Assembly: GCF_014879975.1 (NCBI RefSeq)
Contig: NZ_CP062500.1
Span: 1,984,001-2,048,000, forward strand
Direction of reading: 5' to 3'
From: Vibrio bathopelagicus
GTDB taxonomy: Bacteria; Pseudomonadota; Gammaproteobacteria; Enterobacterales; Vibrionaceae
Length of the DNA: 64,000 nucleotides
Shown here: positions 17,618 to 27,131 of the stretch, in pieces
Layout: every line of letters starts with the position of its first letter
How positions within the stretch are numbered: position 1 is the stretch's first letter
Program-made: the position numbers and the translations under genes
Notes under the pieces: generated by a model
Databases searched by the model: none
The model's input: the letters and a program-made list of their open reading frames with translations, nothing else
Told to the model about the DNA's origin: nothing

Positions 17618-18178
17618 TTATCTCCCAGGCATTATTGAAGAAGAGCCAATCTTAACCGTGGTACCAGTGCCACTGTTGAAGAAGGGTTTAAACCAAGAAC
17701 TTTGCTCTTCACAAAGACTGATTCGGTACAATGGATACACAACTCCCTTTTCTACAGGAGCTAAATCTGCATGCTCGAAAATCGAATCGGTTTGGCAATT
17801 TAAGCTTCTGTACTTGCTGGTTGAGAATTCAGCGACATTCGTTTTATTGGTCAATGACTCTATCTTGATCGCCACGTTATCGACTGGCGTATTGAGCATG
17901 CGACTCGCCACTTTCGCCATGTCTTCTAACTCTGAATTAGTTACGGGTAGGTTTTGTCCTGCCAGCACGTCGGCTTCAAAATAACGAGTACGCTCTTTGA
18001 TCACATTGACTAAAGCAAAGCTGGATCGATCGAGCTTTGCGCGCACGAGTAGCTGATGGCTCAAGTCTGCGGCAAACAGGTAAACGCCCCACAAGGCCAC
18101 AAGGATGAACAGCAATTCAACGGTAAATGAACCTTGCTGGCGAATCGCGTAAGACACACGTTGTTTACGGCGCATCAT
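17618..18178 (-). CDS. tadF: Tad minor pseudopilin TadF
   Basis: 186 aa. The N-terminal QQGSFTVELLFILVALWGVY is a prepilin-like hydrophobic helix, with Glu near the processing site, in the TadF family. The frame overlaps the end of tadE by 14 bp. In other Tad systems TadE and TadF are processed by TadV and act as minor pseudopilins needed for fibre formation. Confidence 0.85.
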   Translation of the reverse strand: MMRRKQRVSYAIRQQGSFTVELLFILVALWGVYLFAADLSHQLLVRAKLDRSSFALVNVIKERTRYFEADVLAGQNLPVTNSELEDMAKVASRMLNTPVDNVAIKIESLTNKTNVAEFSTSKYRSLNCQTDSIFEHADLAPVEKGVVYPLYRISLCEEQSSWFKPFFNSGTGTTVKIGSSSIMPGR

Positions 18179-18650
18179 CTTCCCACCCCTCGTGTTCTAG
18201 GTTCAAAACCATGGTGCGTGAAATATTCCTATCCGCAGCACCAGCCAGTTTAATTACTGGCGTATAGCGGTAGGTTACCGTGATCTCGGCTAAGTCGTAA
18301 TTGAAGTTCAATCCTTGATCAGAGTGCCCCCTGTTCGCGATGAAATCATCATAGGTTTTGAAATACTGACCTGCGATAGAGAACCTTGAACTATCGATTA
18401 AGAAACTCCAAAGATTGTCATCACCTTCAATTAGCGATTTGAACTTGTTTTCGTACTGCTCGTTGATCCCTTCGCCTTCATATATTTTGGTATTCCTGAT
18501 GGTTTCTCTCAGCGAATACTCTGTCATGTTCACGACGTAGATTTGGTAGCTCGATTCAAAGATCGCAAAGGTGGCGAAAAATAGAATAAGTGCACCCAAC
18601 ACAAACTCAATCGCCGTCACACCTTTCTGCTTGTTAAGAGGCTTCATCAT
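18165..18650 (-). CDS. tadE: Tad minor pseudopilin TadE
   Basis: 161 aa. The N-terminal KQKGVTAIEFVLGALILFFA carries a prepilin-type processing site (G before VTAIEF, Glu at +5) and a hydrophobic helix. The rest is a periplasmic domain rich in beta-type sequence. It is probably processed by TadV. The start overlaps the end of tadD by 17 bp and the end overlaps tadF by 14 bp, so translation is coupled. Confidence 0.87.
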   Translation of the reverse strand: MMKPLNKQKGVTAIEFVLGALILFFATFAIFESSYQIYVVNMTEYSLRETIRNTKIYEGEGINEQYENKFKSLIEGDDNLWSFLIDSSRFSIAGQYFKTYDDFIANRGHSDQGLNFNYDLAEITVTYRYTPVIKLAGAADRNISRTMVLNLEHEGWEDDAP

Positions 18651-19371
18651 TAACTCCTAGTTGAGTTAATTCAGCGGCGATGCTCTGGATCTCTTCCGCT
18701 GAGAAGTCACCTTTGAGCAACTTTTTGGCTGAGTCGATTTGCTGAGTTTTCATTAATGCAATAGCTAGGTTCGCTTTAACGATCTTATTCGCAGGGTCTT
18801 CTTTTAAAACCGGAGCTAACGTTTCGATCGCCTGCTGGTACTCGCCATTGGCCATTTGAATCATCGCAATGTTGTTCTTAACAACGACATCGTCATAACC
18901 GCGTAAGCGGGCTCGGTTGAGCTCTTGGTACGCTTCATCGAATCTTCCAACTTTGGTGTATGACACGCCGAGCAAGACGTGAATTTGCCCCGTGGTATTC
19001 CCCGCATCTACTGACTCCATATAAGCAGCAATGGCACTTTCAACGTCATTTCTTGCATCAAACACTTGCCCTTCTAACTGGTACAAGTTGGGATTTTCAA
19101 AACCCTCTTTTTTCAAATGTTTGACATAGAAGTCTGCCGACTCGATATCCCCTTTATGAAAATATGCCCATGCCAGTTTCTCTTTTATCTCTGGGTCTTC
19201 GGAGCCCTGCTCTAGCTCGGATTTGTAATAACTAATCAAGCCGTCATAGTTCTTCACTTTTTCCATGCTAGTAACGTCGGCAAGCTGCAGGTCTTGTGGT
19301 GAAGGGGCCGATTGACAGCCCGCCAACACACTCATCGACAACAAAATGAGACAAAAATGTTTTCCAATCAC
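18634..19371 (-). CDS. tadD: TadD lipoprotein with TPR repeats
   Basis: 245 aa. There is a lipoprotein signal peptide with lipobox LAGC (Cys about residue 19). Several tetratricopeptide-like helical repeats follow from about 38 to 235, for example KLAWAYFHKGDIESADFYVK and VLLGVSYTKVGRFDEAYQEL. TadD is the pilotin-like lipoprotein of Tad systems, needed for secretin assembly or localisation. It lies between tadC and tadE in the operon. Confidence 0.87.
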   Translation of the reverse strand: MIGKHFCLILLSMSVLAGCQSAPSPQDLQLADVTSMEKVKNYDGLISYYKSELEQGSEDPEIKEKLAWAYFHKGDIESADFYVKHLKKEGFENPNLYQLEGQVFDARNDVESAIAAYMESVDAGNTTGQIHVLLGVSYTKVGRFDEAYQELNRARLRGYDDVVVKNNIAMIQMANGEYQQAIETLAPVLKEDPANKIVKANLAIALMKTQQIDSAKKLLKGDFSAEEIQSIAAELTQLGVNDEAS

Positions 19372-19382
19372 TCGTCATCTCC

Positions 19383-20225
19383 CTAGATATTCAATGTCAT
19401 TTGCATGATGCTCGGCGCGAGAATCAAGATAACGATCGGGAACATAATGAAGAGGATCAAAGGGACGCTCATCTTCGCGGAGAGCTTGCCAACCTTTTCC
19501 TCGACCGTAAGAATTTGAACTTTTCGCATGTCTTCCGCCAGATCACTTAACACCTGAGCCACAGATGTACCGTATTGCAGGTTTTGAATGATGGTCAGCA
19601 CAAAGCTTCGTACTGGTGGCGTTGGGATACGTTCGCTAAGGTCATTGAGCGCCTTTTCCAAACCGTGTATTTTCGCAGAATCAGATGTACGCTTGATTTG
19701 GTAACAAAGGTCTGAATCAAATTCAGCAAGTTCTTTACCCAAGTAGACTAGTGCCGCTTCAATCGTCATACCGGTTTGAACACATACCGACATCATGTCG
19801 AGCAAATACGGCAGTTGAGCTGAAGTTCGACTGATCAACATCTTACGTCGCATTTGAAGCACAGTATCTGGGACAACAATGACGCCAATCAGCGAGAAAA
19901 TAACCACGATCAGTTTGGTGGTGGATGTCATATCCCCTAACAATACCAAGCCTGAAACCAACGCTAATACCAACAACTTGGCCGGAAAATAGAATTTGGC
20001 CCAATCCGTGTTGTAATAACCCGCCTCAATCATTTTTTGCTCGAGTTCTTGTCGATGTTCTTTACCAAAACGAACAAAAAAGCGATTTACGCGCGAAGGC
20101 GCACGAGCCGAATTATCCCCGATATAGAGCGCAACCTTCTTATGTCGTTGCTCTTTACGAATAGAATCAACAATCAGAAACAGTAACGAAAAAAACAACA
20201 CAATAAGGGAAGCCAGTAACATCAT
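19383..20225 (-). CDS. tadC: Tad inner-membrane platform protein TadC
   Basis: 280 aa from the ATG at 20225, which overlaps the tadB stop as ATGA and has AGAGGGG 8 bases upstream; a longer in-frame start at 20252 lies inside tadB. There is one N-terminal membrane helix and, from about residue 130, a type II secretion F domain with further membrane helices near the C-terminus (MSVPLILFIMFPIVILILAP). With TadB it forms the membrane platform that couples the TadA ATPase to pilus assembly. Confidence 0.88.
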   Translation of the reverse strand: MMLLASLIVLFFSLLFLIVDSIRKEQRHKKVALYIGDNSARAPSRVNRFFVRFGKEHRQELEQKMIEAGYYNTDWAKFYFPAKLLVLALVSGLVLLGDMTSTTKLIVVIFSLIGVIVVPDTVLQMRRKMLISRTSAQLPYLLDMMSVCVQTGMTIEAALVYLGKELAEFDSDLCYQIKRTSDSAKIHGLEKALNDLSERIPTPPVRSFVLTIIQNLQYGTSVAQVLSDLAEDMRKVQILTVEEKVGKLSAKMSVPLILFIMFPIVILILAPSIMQMTLNI

Positions 20226-21124
20226 GCGCGTACCCCTCTTACTAATAACCAAACAATGAATAGACCGAAAAGCTCACTGCCCAATACGTAAAACAGTACG
20301 AGCCTTCCCTTCGGGTCGTAGAGAACAAACTCAACATTATCTGGATTGACGTAGTTAAGAATAAGCATAAAAATCAACGGGATCGCAGCAACAATTTTGG
20401 CCGAGATTCGAGCTTCCGAAGTCATCGCCATCTTCTTTTTCTCTAGTGTTCGAGAGTCCACCAGCACCCTAATCAACCGCGCTAACACACCTTTGAGTTG
20501 CCCGCCTCGCGCGATATTCGCCCTGATCGTCACGGTAAAAAACAGAAACTCCGAATAAGGATAGTTTTTGCACGATCGTTTAAGCACCACTTCTGGCGAC
20601 TCACCCAATTTCAGTCGGTCTCCCATCAGTTTAAATTCACGACCAATTGGGTTGTGCATGACATCGCCTACATAACCGATAGCTTGCATTAAGCTGTCAC
20701 CTGCAGTTACCGCACTCATTAAAATGTTCAGTGCATCAGGGAAGGTATTCTCAAATTCTCGACGCCTTCTTGTGACCAAAAATCGATAACCGCAAAGGGT
20801 AAACACCATAGATGAACCCAGTACAAACCACGTATTGGTGATTGATAACAACTCAACAACGATGTACCAAGATACGATAATGCTGCCCGCAATATAGAGC
20901 GCGATGTATAGAGAAGAACGAGGGCCTAACACCATCAAAGTGGGTGACACCGACTCTTTGAGTTTTTGCCAGTTTTGTTTACGTACCAATGACTTGACGT
21001 TAATGGCATTGAAGTTTTCAGCTTCTACTTCTTCAATATTGAAGAACTGATTGACCTTTTTTACCTTTGAATCTCGGATCAAAAGCAGCACAAACGCAAA
21101 GAGGATTAACGAAAGCCAAAGCAT
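20222..21124 (-). CDS. tadB: Tad inner-membrane platform protein TadB
   Basis: 300 aa with an N-terminal membrane helix (LWLSLILFAFVLLLI), a central pair of helices near 75-115, a type II secretion F domain (about 145-270) and a C-terminal helix. It is the partner of TadC in the platform. It lies 1 bp after tadA and overlaps tadC by 4 bp. Confidence 0.88.
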   Translation of the reverse strand: MLWLSLILFAFVLLLIRDSKVKKVNQFFNIEEVEAENFNAINVKSLVRKQNWQKLKESVSPTLMVLGPRSSLYIALYIAGSIIVSWYIVVELLSITNTWFVLGSSMVFTLCGYRFLVTRRRREFENTFPDALNILMSAVTAGDSLMQAIGYVGDVMHNPIGREFKLMGDRLKLGESPEVVLKRSCKNYPYSEFLFFTVTIRANIARGGQLKGVLARLIRVLVDSRTLEKKKMAMTSEARISAKIVAAIPLIFMLILNYVNPDNVEFVLYDPKGRLVLFYVLGSELFGLFIVWLLVRGVRA

Positions 21125-21125
21125 G

Positions 21126-22397
21126 CTAGGCCCCCTTAAACGATGCTTTCAGCTCTTCATAGAGCCCGAAGAATTGCGCTTTTTTCACAAGCTCAGATCG
21201 CTGCATAATGCCGTCGGTGACAAACTCACCTTTAACGGTTTCTCCGTAATGCGCGTCGTCATAACGAAAACGATAAATTTCTTCCATTACCACGCTGTCG
21301 CCTTCTAGGCCGACGATTTCCGAGATGCTTGTGATCTTACGAGACCCATCACGCAGCCTGTTAACCTGAACAATCATTTGAACAGCACTCACGATCGTTC
21401 TTCTGATCGCATCAAGAGGCTGATTTAGGTTCGCCATCATCACCATCGATTCAACACGAGCAATCGCATCGCGCGGCGTGTTGGCGTGCAACGTAGACAT
21501 CGACCCATCATGTCCAGTGTTCATGGCTTGCAGCATTTCGAACGCTTCAGAGCCACGACACTCACCAAGAATAATGCGATCTGGACGCATACGAAGCGCA
21601 TTGATTACTAACTCACGCTGAGTCACCGCTCCAGTTTGTTCAACACTTGAAGTTCGCGTTTCGAGTCGAACTAAATTGGGTTGTTGCAGACGCAGTTCAG
21701 CCGCATCTTCAATGGTGACGATACGTTCATCTTCGGCAATGTATTGAGATAGCGCGTTAAGCAATGTGGTTTTACCTGAGCCTGTACCGCCAGAAATCAA
21801 CACATTGATGCGACAGCGCGAAGCGATCATCAGCACTCTCGCCATATCTGGAGACATAGACCCGAAGCCAATCAAATCTTCAAAACCGATGTTCTGCTCT
21901 CTGAACTTACGAATAGAGATCGAGGTACCATCCAGCGAAATCGGAGGAATCACGATGTTCACACGGCTGCCGTCTTCTAACCTGGCGTCGACCGTCGGCG
22001 AAAGTTCATCGACACGCCTTCCGACACGTGACGCAATGCGCTTAGCAATGGCTAACAACTGTTCTTCATTCACAAACGAGACTTCGGACTTTTTTACCTT
22101 ACCGTGACGTTCGAAAAAGATGTTGTTGGGCCCATTCACCATGATGTCGGAAATGGACTGATCTTCGACCAAAGGTTGTAAAGGTCCCAAGCCAAACAGC
22201 TCATCAATCAGGCTTTTCACCAAGCCCGACTTCATCATCGAGGTGATCGGTCTTTGGTAGCTGTTCGCCAGTAAATCTACCGCTGCTTGTATCTGAGATT
22301 CCAGGTCTCGACGGCTCATTTTCTGAACCGCTTCTGCATCTAGGGCTTCAAATATCTGGCCACGAAACGCGAGGTATAAGTCTTTGTTAGAACTCAT
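21126..22397 (-). CDS. tadA: Tad secretion ATPase TadA (CpaF)
   Basis: 423 aa. A GspE/VirB11-type ATPase with Walker A SGGTGSGKTT near residue 200-209, the Asp-box region IVTIEDAAELRLQQPN, Walker B RMRPDRIILGECRGSEAFEM, and the His-box STLHANTPRDAIARVE. It is a cytoplasmic hexamer that powers Flp pilus extension and probably retraction. It follows tadZ with a 4-bp overlap. Confidence 0.95.
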   Translation of the reverse strand: MSSNKDLYLAFRGQIFEALDAEAVQKMSRRDLESQIQAAVDLLANSYQRPITSMMKSGLVKSLIDELFGLGPLQPLVEDQSISDIMVNGPNNIFFERHGKVKKSEVSFVNEEQLLAIAKRIASRVGRRVDELSPTVDARLEDGSRVNIVIPPISLDGTSISIRKFREQNIGFEDLIGFGSMSPDMARVLMIASRCRINVLISGGTGSGKTTLLNALSQYIAEDERIVTIEDAAELRLQQPNLVRLETRTSSVEQTGAVTQRELVINALRMRPDRIILGECRGSEAFEMLQAMNTGHDGSMSTLHANTPRDAIARVESMVMMANLNQPLDAIRRTIVSAVQMIVQVNRLRDGSRKITSISEIVGLEGDSVVMEEIYRFRYDDAHYGETVKGEFVTDGIMQRSELVKKAQFFGLYEELKASFKGA

Positions 22398-23635
22398 TTA
22401 GCACGCACCTTTTTCAACCAAGAATTCATGCCCTTCTGATCCATCGGCTGGCCATTAATCAACTTCACCAGTTGTTCCATAGAACGACTAATGTGACGGT
22501 CATGCTTATGGCCTCGTTTCCCATCGATAATGATGTGCGCTAACGCTTTGCAGTAATCGACTTCGAGATCAACACTGGCGCCCAAATACTTAATCAGATC
22601 GGGCTTTTGTAAGACGTAGGCATTTTCCGGGCGATGGTAGTTCACCACAGTAATCAAACGAGTACGCGACGATAACGAAAGCTGTAAGTTGGAGACTTTT
22701 TCAAACAGTCGTTTTGCACTTCTTACTGAAGACACCGACGCATCCAACACCAACACAACCACATCAAAGTTTTCTACCAAGAGTTGAGGTTCAACTTTGA
22801 AATCTACGCCACCAGAAAAATCTTCAATAATGAAATTGGTGTTGCGCGCTAACAGGTCACACAAGGTTTGGTTGTAATTAAGAACGTCGGTTTGACTCAT
22901 GTCGCCATCAATCGCCAACAGACGTAAATTCTTACGAGCATTAATTAGGTAACTCAACGCCCCTTCTTCATCCATTTCATGCAATGGCGCAGTGAACTCG
23001 TCGATGGTTCTCGGTTTAAAGTCTTTGAGCCCGAGCAAGACATCAATGTTGGTATCGGCGTATTGATGATCGACGAGAATCGTGTCCGAGCCTTGTGTCG
23101 ATAACAGTGAGCTCAACTCGGTTGAGATAAATGATGCGCCAACCCCGCCTTTTGAACCGACAATCGCCACTCGCTTCGCTTTTCGCTTCTGGCTCACACC
23201 AGAAAAAGTCTTGAGGTTCTTACTTACGTGATTTAGGAAGTCAGCAAACTCCTGCTTATTCACTGGCCAGAACACGTAGTAAAAACCCATGTCTTTAAGC
23301 GAACGAAGCGTAGAAATGGCATCCTCTTTACCAATCACAACCACCCCTTTATGCGTGGGTAGTTTGCTGGCAAAGGATTTAGCATCTTCAACCACATTGG
23401 TCGATTCATTCAGTTCCAGAATAACGATATGGCTACTCTGTTGCTCTGTCAGCTTGGTCAATCCGGCTTTGGCTTTAACGCATGCAGGATCATTCCACCC
23501 TTCAAATCGAAAGACTTCTTGAACAAGATCTAAACACTCTTGAGATTGATAGAACAAAGTACATCCGGCAACACCTGTCGTTCCGGTCTGAACTGGCTTA
23601 GCCTTGGTTGTTAATGCTTTAGTCAGGTCAAACAT
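22394..23635 (-). CDS. tadZ: Tad localisation protein TadZ (CpaE)
   Basis: 413 aa. The N-terminal ~135 residues resemble an atypical receiver domain. The C-terminal part is ParA/MinD-like with a deviant Walker A, SKGGVGASFISTE (about 160-172), where the usual GKT is GAS, as is common in TadZ/CpaE proteins. It marks the assembly site, often a pole, and recruits TadA. The start overlaps the rcpB stop by one base. Confidence 0.88.
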   Translation of the reverse strand: MFDLTKALTTKAKPVQTGTTGVAGCTLFYQSQECLDLVQEVFRFEGWNDPACVKAKAGLTKLTEQQSSHIVILELNESTNVVEDAKSFASKLPTHKGVVVIGKEDAISTLRSLKDMGFYYVFWPVNKQEFADFLNHVSKNLKTFSGVSQKRKAKRVAIVGSKGGVGASFISTELSSLLSTQGSDTILVDHQYADTNIDVLLGLKDFKPRTIDEFTAPLHEMDEEGALSYLINARKNLRLLAIDGDMSQTDVLNYNQTLCDLLARNTNFIIEDFSGGVDFKVEPQLLVENFDVVVLVLDASVSSVRSAKRLFEKVSNLQLSLSSRTRLITVVNYHRPENAYVLQKPDLIKYLGASVDLEVDYCKALAHIIIDGKRGHKHDRHISRSMEQLVKLINGQPMDQKGMNSWLKKVRAK

Positions 23636-24114
23636 TATTGCTCTCCTACCAATCGAGACTTGTAAGCCACTTGCTTCAAACGCATCGATTCAGCAAAGCA
23701 GTCTGACTGCCTCAACCGAACATGAATCTGTGCTGGCGCGCATTCTTGAGTCTTCAAACGCGTTAAGGTCACTTGAATCTTTAAGTCGCTCGGTAACAAC
23801 TGAGCGCTTCGATACAAAACTCTTTGTGGCGCGATGACATGTGACGGATATTGATCGAAGATCTGTTGCAACATCTGTTTGCTACGGGTTGACTTGTAAT
23901 CCACGACATAAGTGGCTTCTTTGTCCATCGACTCAATATCTTGAATCAAAGCATTAAGCTGCTTAGCCGTTTCAGCACGGTTTTTCATCGCAAACTCAAA
24001 ACTATGGTGTTCTTTGTACACCAAGGCTTCAGCTCCATGACCCACAAAATATTGCTCAGAGGCGCAACCTAAAAGTGACGAGGTAAGTAACGCCATTAAT
24101 AGTAATTTCTTCAT
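23635..24114 (-). CDS. rcpB: RcpB-like lipoprotein of the tad locus
   Basis: 159 aa from the ATG at 24114 (MKKLLLMALLTSSLLGC), which has AGGAGGG upstream and overlaps the rcpA stop as ATGA; the longer frame to 24183 is inside rcpA. The lipobox is LLGC. The rest is short and divergent, as RcpB proteins are, so the name depends mainly on its place between rcpA and tadZ. It is expected in the outer membrane or periplasm beside the secretin. Confidence 0.7.
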   Translation of the reverse strand: MKKLLLMALLTSSLLGCASEQYFVGHGAEALVYKEHHSFEFAMKNRAETAKQLNALIQDIESMDKEATYVVDYKSTRSKQMLQQIFDQYPSHVIAPQRVLYRSAQLLPSDLKIQVTLTRLKTQECAPAQIHVRLRQSDCFAESMRLKQVAYKSRLVGEQ

Positions 24115-25484
24115 TGGATAAACCCTCCTTGCGACAACAGACGAATCGTTGCATCGGAAGACGTTACCGACTTGCCATCCCACTTAATGTTTAGCCAACG
24201 CGCCAATGTGGAAGTCTTCTTGATATAAGGCAGTTGAATGTCTTTCGGTTTCATCGGTTCAACAAGATTCACAGTGGCAACGATGATCAATTCGGTTCGT
24301 TTTCTTTCTGTGGTTGCTTTTCGGAATGCTGCACCGAGTACTGGTATGTCGCCAACAAAAGGGATTTTTTGCATTTTTTCTAGATCAGCGCTGCTCATCA
24401 AGCCACCAAGGACGAAGCTGTCGCCATCGGCTAACTCAACGGTTGTCATCGCTCGTCGAGAAGCCAGTTGCGGGACTTTGATTCCTGCAGCTTCTACATA
24501 GCCTTCTACTTCGCTCACTTCTGGCGCCAGTTGCATTCTGATTCTGTCTTGGCTAAGCACTTTCGCAGTAAGATCGAGCTTAATGCCGAACTCTTTGAAA
24601 GAGATATTCACGTTACTATTGGTAGACACGATAACGGGCACTTCGCCACCCACAAGGAAACTTGCAGACTCACCGGATAACACGGTCAAGTTAGGCTCAG
24701 CCAGAACCTCTGCGATCTGGTCATTGCCTAATGCAGTGATTAACGTACTGAGGTTCGCTGCGTCGAACTGGTCGAAAACAAATTCGCCAACGCTTGAACC
24801 TACTGAGCTCCAATCAACACCAACGGTTTGTCCAAACGATTCCGTTACCTGAGCCACTGATATTTTGACGTTCACTTGCTGAGTCGTCGCCACTTCAATG
24901 CGTTCGATGATCCCTTCCCACGTCATATTGCGGGCAAACACCATGCTTTCAGGTTCTTCATAATTTGAGTTGTCGGATTTAAACTCCAGTTTCACCGTTT
25001 TGTCCCATTTCTCTGTTTTTTCTCGTCCAAGCAGAGTGGCAACCAAACGATAGATATCATCACGCGTCGCTTCGGAATCAACGAGACCACTCACGGCGAC
25101 TTGCTCTCCCACAGACTGAACCTTTACTTTGGCTTCAGGGAAATGGAATTTGAGTTGACGTCTGATATCCGTTAAATCCAGATCAACAATAATGCGGTCT
25201 GAAAGCAGAACATCGCCATCAATGCCATAGACGATCAGTCGTGATTGCCCAATAGCATTGGCGAACACAACGATCGTGTTGTCGTTGATTATTTTGTAGT
25301 CAACGATGTCAGGGTTATTAATAAACACTTGCCCAATCGGACTTTTTAACTGGATGTGCTGACCATCGTTGAGCGTGATGGAGCGATCGGCGGCAAAAGC
25401 GTTTGTTATAGAAAGTAAGCCAATCAGCGGCGCTAGAATGGAAGCAAACAGTACTTGTTTGATTCGATGGTGAATCATCATCAC
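24111..25484 (-). CDS. rcpA: Tad secretin RcpA (CpaC)
   Basis: 457 aa with a signal peptide ending near NAFAA. The N-terminal pilus assembly/BON-like region (about 35-175) has INNPDIVDYKIINDNTIVVF. The C-terminal type II/III secretin domain (about 230-430) contains VLAEPNLTVLSGESASFLVG and VELADGDSFVLGGLM. It forms the outer-membrane channel through which the Flp fibre passes. Its start overlaps the rcpC stop by 4 bp. Confidence 0.93.
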   Translation of the reverse strand: MMMIHHRIKQVLFASILAPLIGLLSITNAFAADRSITLNDGQHIQLKSPIGQVFINNPDIVDYKIINDNTIVVFANAIGQSRLIVYGIDGDVLLSDRIIVDLDLTDIRRQLKFHFPEAKVKVQSVGEQVAVSGLVDSEATRDDIYRLVATLLGREKTEKWDKTVKLEFKSDNSNYEEPESMVFARNMTWEGIIERIEVATTQQVNVKISVAQVTESFGQTVGVDWSSVGSSVGEFVFDQFDAANLSTLITALGNDQIAEVLAEPNLTVLSGESASFLVGGEVPVIVSTNSNVNISFKEFGIKLDLTAKVLSQDRIRMQLAPEVSEVEGYVEAAGIKVPQLASRRAMTTVELADGDSFVLGGLMSSADLEKMQKIPFVGDIPVLGAAFRKATTERKRTELIIVATVNLVEPMKPKDIQLPYIKKTSTLARWLNIKWDGKSVTSSDATIRLLSQGGFIQ

Positions 25485-26305
25485 AAAGCCTCTCTCGGGT
25501 TGTTCTCGTTACCACGTAACTCAGCAATCCCTGTATAGTTATCGATAATATTGCGAACCTCCGCGAACTCAGGTTGCGTGTAGGTTTGGCTTCGGTAAAT
25601 TTCGATGTGCATTGTTCGTTGTGCTAACGCAAGTTTTGGTAACTCGTCAGGGCTAACTTCGATGACCACTGTAGTCAGTCCATCCTCTTTGCTCGGAGCG
25701 CGAGCGGTAATAGAACTGTCGCCAGTGGCGTCATTGCCAATGTTGAGTACTTTGACGTTTTTAAGAAACATTGACGCCTTCACACCTCTAAAGCGCTTCG
25801 GCTTATCGATAATTCCGGCTAAGTTATCGTTTGGAGAACTCACAGTTAGGATATCGATGGACGTTCCAGGGCGGATGTAATCGTTGATTAGGTTTTTGTC
25901 ACTGACTTTAAGTGGGTATAACGTCATGCCTTCCGTGACCAAAAGGTCGATGTATCCAGGCTGGCCTGGCGTCACTTGATATTCAGGCAGTACAATCTCA
26001 CCTGCGTTAAGACTGCGATTGAGCAAAATGGAGGGTGAAAAGCTGATTTGTGCGTCTTCTCTGACACCAAGCGTTAATGCTTCACTAAGAGGTAGTTGTT
26101 GTTTGACGACACCTTGCGCATCGATCGCACGTCCTTTTTCATAAGGTTTCGTGGTCATCCAAACGGCAACATGCTCTTCATTCTTTTGTTCCACCACTTC
26201 AGTAGTCGTTGTCGGTTGAGGTTCACTCTTCAACAAATCGACAACGCCTAGTGCGCCTACTATTAAGGCAGCAATGGCAACAAGTAATACCAGTCGAGAT
26301 CTCAT
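25481..26305 (-). CDS. rcpC: Tad periplasmic protein RcpC (CpaB)
   Basis: 274 aa with an N-terminal membrane anchor (LVLLVAIAALIVGALGVVDL), a SAF-like domain near 50-115 (AIDAQGVVKQQLPLSEAL) and a CpaB/RcpC C-terminal domain. It links the secretin to the inner-membrane complex. The SAF domain may bind peptidoglycan or glycan. It lies 21 bp after tadV. Confidence 0.88.
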   Translation of the reverse strand: MRSRLVLLVAIAALIVGALGVVDLLKSEPQPTTTTEVVEQKNEEHVAVWMTTKPYEKGRAIDAQGVVKQQLPLSEALTLGVREDAQISFSPSILLNRSLNAGEIVLPEYQVTPGQPGYIDLLVTEGMTLYPLKVSDKNLINDYIRPGTSIDILTVSSPNDNLAGIIDKPKRFRGVKASMFLKNVKVLNIGNDATGDSSITARAPSKEDGLTTVVIEVSPDELPKLALAQRTMHIEIYRSQTYTQPEFAEVRNIIDNYTGIAELRGNENNPREAL

Positions 26306-26326
26306 AATGTTCTCATTCTTGGAGGT

Positions 26327-26779
26327 TTATATATGTGGCGTGTTTTGAGTTAAAATTACCAAGTAGAATCCAACGCTAATCGCTATCCCATATGGAATAC
26401 CTTGTTGGTCGTTCGACGTTTTTCTTGTTAGCTTTTTACTTATCAGCTTGTTATTTACGAGATAAATAACGGCTAAAAAGCCGCCAGCAAAAGCCGTCAT
26501 AACAAACGCCCAATGTAAATCGTTGAGAGGTATGGTCAGTGATAGAACCGCGGCATATTTAATATCACCGGCTCCAATCCAAATCAGGGCGTAAACAATC
26601 AGCCCTCCCCCTAACACCAGTAAAAAGCTCATAATCTGAATGTCTAACGGTGACAGAAAACATTGCAAAAAGAGTAATATTAACAATGCGTGATTTTGTA
26701 TCTTGCGATAGAGAAAATCGGTAACCGATACATAGACACACACGATTGCCAAAAGCAGTAAATACACTTCAAAACTCAA
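26327..26779 (-). CDS. tadV: Prepilin peptidase TadV
   Basis: 150 aa, about five membrane helices, family A24. The catalytic aspartates are visible in SVTDFLYRKIQN (first Asp) and WIGAGDIKYAAVL (GxGD motif). It cleaves the leader of the Flp pilin and of TadE/TadF. It lies second in the operon, separated from flp by about 145 bp containing a hairpin. Confidence 0.92.
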   Translation of the reverse strand: MSFEVYLLLLAIVCVYVSVTDFLYRKIQNHALLILLFLQCFLSPLDIQIMSFLLVLGGGLIVYALIWIGAGDIKYAAVLSLTIPLNDLHWAFVMTAFAGGFLAVIYLVNNKLISKKLTRKTSNDQQGIPYGIAISVGFYLVILTQNTPHI

Positions 26780-26850
26780 AATTGGAAATATTGCCTAAAT
26801 TTATATGGATTGGCGTTAGCATGTATTAATTAGTATTCCCAATTAACTGA

Positions 26851-26878
26851 GCCAGACCAATGAAAACATAGGTCTGGC
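26851..26878 (-). terminator. Hairpin between flp and tadV (attenuator or RNA stabiliser)
   Basis: Perfect 8-bp stem GCCAGACC / GGTCTGGC with a 12-base loop, about 47 bp after the flp stop. No U tract follows in the minus-strand transcript, so read-through into tadV is likely. It could protect an abundant flp mRNA and reduce downstream expression. Confidence 0.6.
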
Positions 26879-26924
26879 ACAAATATCTTCCGATATATTC
26901 TACATTAGCCAATAAGGCTTGATG

Positions 26925-27131
26925 TTACTTGCCAGCAGTGTCAATAGCGGTAGCTACTTGCGCAAAAGCAAGTTCTAACTTACCAATGAAACCATCAGCG
27001 CCTACTGCAGTAGTTACTAATACAGCCATTGCTACTGCAATAAGACCATATTCAATTGCAGTTACTCCGCGCTCATCGTTCTTGAATTGTGATAGAAACA
27101 TGCTTGTTTTAACGTATAACTTAGTAATCAT
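26925..27131 (-). CDS. flp: Flp family type IVb pilin
   Basis: 68-aa prepilin. A basic leader is followed by the processing site G22-V23 in DERGVTAIEYGLIAVAMAVL, with Glu at +5 and Tyr at +6 of the mature pilin, the Flp signature. The hydrophobic helix and a short tail (to residue 68) complete the pilin. It is cleaved by TadV and assembled into adhesive fibres by the Tad machine. AGGAAG lies 8 bases before the ATG. It is the first gene of the locus. Confidence 0.95.
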   Translation of the reverse strand: MITKLYVKTSMFLSQFKNDERGVTAIEYGLIAVAMAVLVTTAVGADGFIGKLELAFAQVATAIDTAGK

